Source: JAIBBG01 sp043748015 (GTDB lineage Bacteria; Bacteroidota; Bacteroidia; Flavobacteriales_D; Sanyastnellaceae). From it: a stretch of 11,844 bases of DNA. The position numbers were made by a program, and so were the translations under genes. The stretch covers positions 1-11,844 of the forward strand of contig JAYTOA010000043.1 in NCBI GenBank assembly GCA_043748015.1, in the 5' to 3' direction. Shown in pieces: positions 7,448 to 11,844 of this stretch. The notes under the pieces are model-generated. The model did no database searches. It was not told where the DNA came from and worked only from the letters and a program-made list of their open reading frames with translations. Position 1 is the stretch's first letter; every line of letters begins with the position of its first letter.

Positions 7448-7741
7448 ATGGAGCAAAACCAAATACTGGAGCGTATTGCCGGCAAAATCACAGAGCTGGG
7501 CGAATCAAAACGCCATCTGGATCAACAGGTCGTGCGACTGAAAGAGGAAAATGCATCCATGCACCTGATCAATAAGGAATTGCAGTCGCAGATAGATGAA
7601 TTGATAGAAAAATCAAGCGAAATGGTAAACGCCCGTTCATTGACGGCCGTTCCTGATGAAGAATTCAGGGGCGCCACAAAGCAAAGAATCAATGAACTGG
7701 TAAAGGAAATAGATGAGTGCATTACGCTTCTCAACAAATAA
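7448..7741 (+). CDS. Small coiled-coil protein, probable ZapA partner
   Basis: This 97-aa protein is nearly all alpha-helical with heptad-like spacing of Ile, Leu and Val among Glu, Lys and Gln (residues 5-58: ILERIAGKITEL, then LDQQVVRLKEENASM and NKELQSQIDELIEK). A short break (about 61-72, with TAVPDEEF) precedes a second helix with INELVKEIDECITLL. It has no signal peptide. In several bacteria a short coiled-coil gene beside zapA encodes a ZapA partner at the division ring (for example ZauP in Caulobacter, and ZapB in enterics encoded elsewhere). The 12-bp gap to zapA supports the same role here, but the assignment rests on context and fold, not on a recognised sequence signature. It is the first gene after the operon promoter. 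Confidence 0.75.
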   Translation: MEQNQILERIAGKITELGESKRHLDQQVVRLKEENASMHLINKELQSQIDELIEKSSEMVNARSLTAVPDEEFRGATKQRINELVKEIDECITLLNK

Positions 7742-7753
7742 AGCATTGCAGAC

Positions 7754-8074
7754 ATGAGCGAAGTTTCAATTAAAGTGACCATTGCGGGCCGCACATATCC
7801 ACTCACTGTGAGTGAATTGGAAGAAGCAGGCATTCGCAAAGCAGAGCAAGCCATTGATGAGAGCATACAGATTTTCCAGAAAAATTACGCAGTAAAAGAT
7901 AAACAGGACCTGCTTGCCATGGCAGCCCTGCAGATGTCGGCCAAAGTACAGGTGCAGCAGGAAGCCCGCGTGGAGCGCGTGGTGGAACGTGTTGTTGAAA
8001 AAGTAGAAGTACCTGTAGACATGTCAGCCGAACTACTCGTATTGGAAAATCAATTGGATCAGTTTCTTAGCTGA
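7754..8074 (+). CDS. zapA: Cell division protein ZapA
   Basis: ZapA binds FtsZ and bundles protofilaments in the cytokinetic ring. The N-terminal head matches the family: SIKVTIAGRTYPLTV (5-19), then the helix ELEEAGIRKAEQAIDESI (21-38) and DKQDLLAMAALQMSAKVQ (49-66), the recognisable ZapA core. At 106 aa the length is normal. The C-terminal part is unusual to the eye: residues 72-88 are a Val/Glu/Arg repeat (VERVVERVVEKVEVPV) with a 4-residue period, followed by a short final helix (SAELLVLENQLDQFLS) that probably makes the dimer coiled coil. It starts at ATG 7754, 12 bp after the coiled-coil gene, clearly in one operon with it. Confidence 0.92.
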   Translation: MSEVSIKVTIAGRTYPLTVSELEEAGIRKAEQAIDESIQIFQKNYAVKDKQDLLAMAALQMSAKVQVQQEARVERVVERVVEKVEVPVDMSAELLVLENQLDQFLS

Positions 8075-8110
8075 ACAACCATCTGTTTCCGGATTTTATT
8101 CTTTGCAAAA

Positions 8111-8147
8111 CCAACCTGAATGATCGGGTTGGAGAAATTATTTTTTT
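8111..8147 (+). terminator. Hairpin with U-tract between zapA and rny
   Basis: CCAACCTGA (8111-8119) pairs with TCGGGTTGG (8124-8132) around the tetraloop ATGA, with one G-T wobble. An A/T-rich stretch with seven consecutive T (8141-8147) follows after 8 bases. The distance to the T-run is longer than in an ideal intrinsic terminator, so partial read-through into rny is plausible. No separate promoter for rny was recognised in the remaining 26 bases, which favours attenuation over full termination. Confidence 0.55.
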
Positions 8148-8173
8148 AAAAATCTATAATAACTAAGAGTGAA

Positions 8174-9718
8174 ATGAACGACTTGATTTATGTAATCGTC
8201 GCAGCACTATCAGGAGTAGCAGTAGGTGGTTTGATCACCTGGTTCGTCTTCAACAATGTTTTGAAAACGAAGAAAGAAAGCATCCTTTCAGAAGCAGCGA
8301 AAGAAGGAGAAACTTTGAAAGAAAAGAAAATCCTTCAAGCCAAAGAAAAATTTCTTGAACTGAAAGGTCAGCACGAAAATGAAGTAAGAGAACGCAACAA
8401 GAGACTTCAACAAGGTGAAGACAAATTGAAAAGCCGCGAGCGTGAAGTTTCTCAACAACAAGAAAATTTCAAGCGAAAAGAAAAAGACCTTGACGGCTAC
8501 AAGGACAATCTCAACAAGCAGATTGAAAACTCACAACGCAAACAATCTGAACTCGACAAGAACAATCAGAAAGCGATTGGCCTCTTGCAGGAAATGGCGA
8601 AAATGTCAGCAGAAGATGCAAAAATGCAGTTGATGGAGCAGTTGAAAGAAGACGCACGCAACGCTGCCGCAGGACAAATTCAGGGCATTGTTGATGAAGC
8701 CAAACTGAAAGCCAATCAGGAAGCAAAGAAAATTGTTATCCAGACGATTCAACGCACTGCTGTGGAGCATGCCGTTGAGAATAGCGTCTCTGTTTTCAAT
8801 ATTGAAAATGACGAAATCAAAGGCCGCATTATCGGCCGTGAGGGAAGAAATATCCGAGCACTAGAGGCGGAAACAGGCGTAGAAATTATTGTAGATGACA
8901 CACCTGAAGCGATTGTGTTGTCATGCTTTGATCCCGTACGAAGAGAAATCGCACGACTTTCACTTCATCAACTTGTGACTGATGGTCGCATTCACCCCGC
9001 TCGTATCGAAGAAGTGGTAGCGAAAGTGACCAAGAACATCAATGAGGAAATTGTCGAGATTGGCAAGCGAACTACTATCGAACTAGGCATTCATGGATTG
9101 CACAGCGAGCTGATTAGAATGGTGGGAAGAATGAAATACCGTTCTTCATACGGACAGAATTTGTTGCAGCACTCACGAGAAGTTGCCAATCTCTGCGCTA
9201 CCATGGCGAGTGAATTAGGCCTCAATCCAAAAGCTGCGAAGCGTGCAGGATTGCTACATGACATCGGAAAAGTGCCTGATGACGAAAGCGAATTGCCACA
9301 CGCAATTTTGGGTATGAAGCTGGCGGAGAAATACGGTGAGAAACCCGATATCTGCAACGCTATCGGTGCTCACCACGACGAGATTGAAATGAAAACGCTT
9401 CTGTCGCCAATCATCCAGGTGTGCGATGCCATAAGTGGCGCGCGTCCGGGTGCCAGACGTGAGGTGGTTGAAGCTTATATCCAGCGCTTACGAGATCTCG
9501 AAAACCTCGCTTTGGAAAATCCAGGCGTGTCGAAAGCTTTTGCTATTCAGGCCGGTCGCGAATTGCGCGTGATGGTTGAAGCAGATCGCATCAGCGACGA
9601 ACAAGCTGACGCATTGGCTGTGAGTCTGGCAAGCAAAATTGAAACAGAGATGACTTATCCCGGCCAAGTGCGCGTGACTGTCATCCGAGAAAAACGTGCT
9701 GTTGGAATTGCGAGATAA
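8174..9718 (+). CDS. rny: Ribonuclease Y
   Basis: RNase Y is a membrane-anchored endoribonuclease that starts bulk mRNA decay. The 514-aa protein is close to the usual length (about 520) and has every expected part: an N-terminal transmembrane helix (about 4-29, with GVAVGGLITWFVF), a long charged coiled coil (about 35-200), a KH RNA-binding domain with GRIIGREGRNIRALE (217-231) and the VDDTPEAI signature (240-247), and an HD phosphohydrolase domain with QHSREVA (His333), LLHDIGK (His362-Asp363), GAHHDE (400-401) and CDAISGARPGARRE (417-430, Asp418). The C-terminal YPGQVRVTVIRE matches the family end. All metal-binding residues are intact. It is third in the coiled-coil/zapA operon behind a possible attenuator and is followed by a strong terminator. 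Confidence 0.97.
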   Translation: MNDLIYVIVAALSGVAVGGLITWFVFNNVLKTKKESILSEAAKEGETLKEKKILQAKEKFLELKGQHENEVRERNKRLQQGEDKLKSREREVSQQQENFKRKEKDLDGYKDNLNKQIENSQRKQSELDKNNQKAIGLLQEMAKMSAEDAKMQLMEQLKEDARNAAAGQIQGIVDEAKLKANQEAKKIVIQTIQRTAVEHAVENSVSVFNIENDEIKGRIIGREGRNIRALEAETGVEIIVDDTPEAIVLSCFDPVRREIARLSLHQLVTDGRIHPARIEEVVAKVTKNINEEIVEIGKRTTIELGIHGLHSELIRMVGRMKYRSSYGQNLLQHSREVANLCATMASELGLNPKAAKRAGLLHDIGKVPDDESELPHAILGMKLAEKYGEKPDICNAIGAHHDEIEMKTLLSPIIQVCDAISGARPGARREVVEAYIQRLRDLENLALENPGVSKAFAIQAGRELRVMVEADRISDEQADALAVSLASKIETEMTYPGQVRVTVIREKRAVGIAR

Positions 9719-9742
9719 CTTGATCGCTAGACATTCAATTTG

Positions 9743-9775
9743 GAGGCTGTTCGATATGGACAGCCTCTTTTTATT
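9743..9775 (+). terminator. Rho-independent terminator of rny
   Basis: GAGGCTGT (9743-9750) and ACAGCCTC (9760-9767) form a perfect 8-bp stem with a 9-base loop, followed immediately by TTTTTATTT. It lies 24 bp after the rny stop codon and is a textbook intrinsic terminator. Confidence 0.88.
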
Positions 9776-10247
9776 TAAGGAAACATTGAAATTCAAACGC
9801 CAATTAGGCAAAATGAAATTTACAATCAAGTTACACAGCAGCATTTTCAAACTGAAAAACCAGTTAAGAAAAACACATCACACAACTTCAACCAGGCAAC
9901 TTCAAGTGCACCATTACGAGTAACACTATCGATTTAATCCGCAGTAAAATAGTTCTCATGCGCAACATTGAATAAACAGGAAGCAAGAATGCCTGTTAAC
10001 CAGCATTTGATTTATCTGTCCAAAACAACTAGAATGGAGTTCGGAAATCCTTAAGAAAGAATAAAAATGCAAATTCTGTTTTGGCTCAAAGCGACAATCG
10101 CATAATTATTCCACTCAGAAAAGCCTGCTACCAGTAACATTCCGAGACAGAAGCAAAATTATTTTCAATCTAAAATTCCGGTCGATTCAAAATGGGATTT
10201 TTCACCACATGCTTAATCTACATTCGTGAAGAACCAAATTTTTACAT
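9776..10247. other. Intergenic stretch without a recognisable gene
   Basis: About 470 A-rich bases between the rny terminator and the lipoprotein array. I find no tRNA, no clear hairpin terminator and no coding frame with protein-like composition. A short inverted repeat AACAGG/CCTGTT (9975-9980 and 9992-9997) is the only structure I noticed, and it lacks a T-run. The sequence may hold the decayed upstream part of the array or its promoter, but I see no alignable copy of the 88-bp array repeat here. Confidence 0.5.
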
Positions 10248-10522
10248 ATGCGAACAATCACATTTTTTACATCGATCATGCTCCTGTCGTTATTTTCGAG
10301 CAACAAAGAGGAACAGGAAAATATCAAGCCATACTTCGCAGGGCGTGTTGTATTAATGATTTCGGACACGCCTGTTCCTAATGCGATTGTGCGATTTCTC
10401 GATTGGGCACCAAGCACCGGACTATTGAGCGCGGCATCCTATGTAGTGTAGGATTAATTCAGCATTACGACATCCCTGCGCCTACTCCATTTGACAATAC
10501 AACTTATGTCATTACCTATTAA
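10248..10522 (+). pseudogene. Decayed first copy of the array lipoprotein, internal deletion
   Basis: The frame from ATG 10248 is clearly homologous to the intact second copy: a hydrophobic leader, then FAGRVVL, DTPVPNAIVRFL and WAPSTG, stopping at 10449-10451 just after SYVV. Directly beyond, in another frame, the normal C-terminus of the family is still readable (10460-10522: HYDIPAPTPFDNTTYVITY then TAA; the intact copy has NYSIPGPTPFDTTIHIITY). The middle, about 375 bp in the second copy, is missing, and the two ends are out of frame. The lipobox is also broken: LFSSNKEE where the other copies have a Cys (MSCRKKE, FSCHKKE). A truncated 67-aa non-lipidated product could be made, but a dead gene is the simpler reading. 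Confidence 0.8.
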
Positions 10523-10555
10523 TTCAAATAAAGCCAGTACAGCAATTGCTTAAGA

Positions 10556-10643
10556 CAAATAACCCGAAGCATAAATATGGCATATCAAGTATCCATTTAT
10601 GCCAACTTATAAAATAAAATTGATTCACATTTGCTCCCACTAA
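10556..10643 (+). repeat. Perfect 88-bp direct repeat, copy 1 (upstream of array gene 2)
   Basis: These 88 bases are identical, base for base, to 11370-11457. The repeat ends 11 bp before the ATG of array gene 2. Inside it, GCATAAA-TA-TGG (10569-10580) can pair with CCATTTATGC (10593-10602) over a 12-base loop, and ATATGGCATAT (10575-10585) is an odd-centred palindrome, so the element may hold an operator or an RNA hairpin. Weaker similarity extends a little upstream (AAAGCCA at 10530-10536 and a nearby CAATTGC), showing the original duplication was larger than 88 bp. Confidence 0.9.
10626..10633 (+). promoter_or_regulatory. Possible -7 promoter box inside the 88-bp repeat
   Basis: CACATTTG matches the Bacteroidota -7 box TAnnTTTG at all but its first position and sits 21 bp before the ATG at 10655. 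The identical box recurs at 11440-11447 before the third gene. No TTG was found at the matching upstream distance, so this is tentative. Confidence 0.3.
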
Positions 10644-10654
10644 TAATTCAACCC

Positions 10655-11293
10655 ATGAAAAAACAGATAATAATTTTCGCCGCCATAGCAACCATTGCTC
10701 TTCTTATGTCTTGCCGCAAAAAAGAAAACAACGGCAACTACGCACCTCACTTTGGTGGGCGTGTAGTGTTGGTGAATTCGGGCACTCCTGTGCCAAATGC
10801 TCTGGTTCGTTTTCTCAAATGGGCGCCGAGTTCCGGCATTTTTGATCCACCAACTTATATTCTGGTCTCAAGTGATACTACCGACGAATCAGGCAGGTTT
10901 GAAATTCCTGAAAACACTGATGCAACAATTGCTATCGCATACGGCCCCATTTCCATTTACAGTCATGAAAGCATACAAGGAGATGTTTCAGCTTATGTTC
11001 AGAGTGGTGGCGAATTAATATTGCAACTGATTCCACCTGCATGGATAACTGTTTCTGCGATAGATGTAGAACCTTTCAATCCTGAAGTTCTCTACGTTCA
11101 AGGGGACACAAATATTGCCTCAAGTGATGGACAGGTCAATTTATCAACTCCAATCACATGGAAGGTTCAGGGTAATGTTCCTCAGTATATAAAATACCTT
11201 CTTATTCATCAAAACGGCGATTTTGTCCTAGGGAATTACAGTATACCAGGTCCTACCCCATTTGACACGACAATTCATATCATTACCTATTAA
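10655..11293 (+). CDS. Lipoprotein with carboxypeptidase-regulatory-like domain (array gene 2, intact)
   Basis: The role is unknown; it is likely a cell-envelope lipoprotein. The ATG at 10655 is preferred over an in-frame TTG at 10631 because it gives a clean signal peptide (MKKQ, hydrophobic core, LLMSC with Cys20). The 212-aa protein has an N-terminal beta domain (about 33-125) with GGRVVLVNSGTPVPNALVRF and DTTDESGRFEIP, the pattern of carboxypeptidase-regulatory-like or prealbumin-like folds in which a repeated G-R-V start and a D-x-x-G-x-F strand recur. A second strand-rich part (about 128-212) ends in PGPTPFDTTIHIITY. No catalytic residues are evident. It is flanked by a broken paralog and a partial paralog, and preceded by the 88-bp repeat. 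Confidence 0.8.
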   Translation: MKKQIIIFAAIATIALLMSCRKKENNGNYAPHFGGRVVLVNSGTPVPNALVRFLKWAPSSGIFDPPTYILVSSDTTDESGRFEIPENTDATIAIAYGPISIYSHESIQGDVSAYVQSGGELILQLIPPAWITVSAIDVEPFNPEVLYVQGDTNIASSDGQVNLSTPITWKVQGNVPQYIKYLLIHQNGDFVLGNYSIPGPTPFDTTIHIITY

Positions 11294-11369
11294 TGAATTG
11301 TCTTCAGCTAAACGTAAATGCTATGCGACAAAGACTAAAGCCAATATACCAATTGCATAAAACACTAAG

Positions 11370-11457
11370 CAAATAACCCGAAGCATAAATATGGCATATC
11401 AAGTATCCATTTATGCCAACTTATAAAATAAAATTGATTCACATTTGCTCCCACTAA
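11370..11457 (+). repeat. Perfect 88-bp direct repeat, copy 2 (upstream of array gene 3)
   Basis: Identical to 10556-10643 over its full length, 814 bp further on, and ending 12 bp before the ATG of array gene 3. After a few unlike bases identity resumes through the first 23 bases of the coding sequence (ATG to the signal peptide) and then drops. It carries the same inverted repeat and possible -7 box as copy 1. Confidence 0.9.
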
Positions 11458-11469
11458 AGAATACAAACC

Positions 11470-11844
11470 ATGAAAAAACAGATAATAATTTTTGCCGCAG
11501 TAGCAAGCATTGCTCTGCTCTTCTCTTGCCACAAAAAAGAAAACGAAGGAAATAAACTTCCCTATCTCGGTGGGCGGGTGGTGCTCATCAACTCAGATAC
11601 ACCTGTTCCTGATGCCGTGGTGAGATTTGCGAAATGGGCCAATACGTGCCTGACTTGCCCGATGTCATACGTAGAAGTGGGCACCGACACAACGGACGAA
11701 AGCGGCCATTTTGATATACCCACAAATACAGACGCCACGATGGCCATTGCATTCGGAGTAGACAGCATTTACGATCGACAAAGTGCAGAGGGAAATGTAA
11801 CTGCCTACATAGAAAACGGAGGCGAGCTGAAGCTATCACTCGTG
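11470..11844 (+). CDS. Lipoprotein with carboxypeptidase-regulatory-like domain (array gene 3, 3'-truncated)
   Basis: The frame is open from ATG 11470 to the window edge (125 codons). It begins with the same signal peptide as array gene 2 (MKKQIIIFAA, lipobox LLFSC with Cys20). Landmarks are LGGRVVLINSDTPVPDAVVRF and GTDTTDESGHFDIP, then NGGELKLSL near the edge. By hand alignment about 79 of 125 residues match gene 2, roughly 63%. It differs in having CLTC (a CxxC pair, residues 60-63) in the loop where gene 2 has serine and aromatic residues. The second half lies outside the window. Confidence 0.8.
   Translation, partial: MKKQIIIFAAVASIALLFSCHKKENEGNKLPYLGGRVVLINSDTPVPDAVVRFAKWANTCLTCPMSYVEVGTDTTDESGHFDIPTNTDATMAIAFGVDSIYDRQSAEGNVTAYIENGGELKLSLV

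Noticed and set aside
8075..8173. 6S RNA (ssrS) downstream of zapA, as in enterics
   Set aside because: The gap is only 99 bp, too short for 6S RNA, and it is accounted for by a simple hairpin with a T-run and the rny leader.
9696..9923. 75-aa reading frame overlapping the end of rny, or a shorter 36- to 56-residue version starting within 9756-9813
   Set aside because: It runs through the rny stop codon region and the strong terminator, has a composition dominated by Lys, His, Gln and Thr as expected from A-rich non-coding DNA, and has no promoter or homologous neighbour.
10556..11457. CRISPR array or insertion-sequence ends
   Set aside because: There are only two copies of an 88-bp repeat, spaced by a whole gene; no transposase, no target-site duplication and no regular short spacers are present.

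Overview
The window looks like chromosomal DNA from a member of the Bacteroidota, perhaps near the Cytophagales or Chitinophagales; that rank is a guess. The evidence is a good match to the Bacteroidota promoter (TTG, 19 bases, TAnnTTTG) before the zapA operon, A/T-rich leaders without Shine-Dalgarno motifs, a small coiled-coil gene followed by zapA and rny (RNase Y), several predicted lipoproteins, and a TPR-type membrane adenylate cyclase typical of the phylum.

Left region (1-7290). A 5'-truncated ACMSD-type decarboxylase of 3-hydroxyanthranilate/kynurenine breakdown (+) ends 5 bp from a convergent run of six minus-strand genes. In transcription order from 7290 down to 906 these are: an exported M23 peptidase, two small paralogous proteins of a family I do not recognise (165 and 143 aa), a signal peptide-TPR-TM-class III adenylate cyclase, an FkbM-type methyltransferase with no ATG start, and a lipoprotein of unknown function. 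Gaps are under 100 bp, so read-through is possible, but no minus-strand promoter was recognised. The two unknown paralogs, with a shared leader motif and a position directly ahead of the cyclase, are the best candidate here for an undescribed functional unit.

Middle region (7291-9775). A divergent intergenic region carries the clear promoter and starts a plus-strand operon: a 97-aa coiled-coil protein (probable ZapA partner), ZapA, then RNase Y. A hairpin with a U-tract between zapA and rny may attenuate transcription into rny, and a strong intrinsic terminator follows rny. The M23 peptidase diverging from zapA gives this part a cell-wall and division flavour.

Right region (9776-11844). After about 470 bp with no recognisable gene comes a tandem array of three related genes for small lipoproteins with a carboxypeptidase-regulatory-like beta domain. 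The first is a decayed pseudogene with a large internal deletion and no lipobox cysteine. The second is intact. The third runs off the window. The second and third are each preceded by the same perfectly identical 88-bp sequence, although their proteins are only about 60% identical; this contrast is the most striking non-coding signal in the window.
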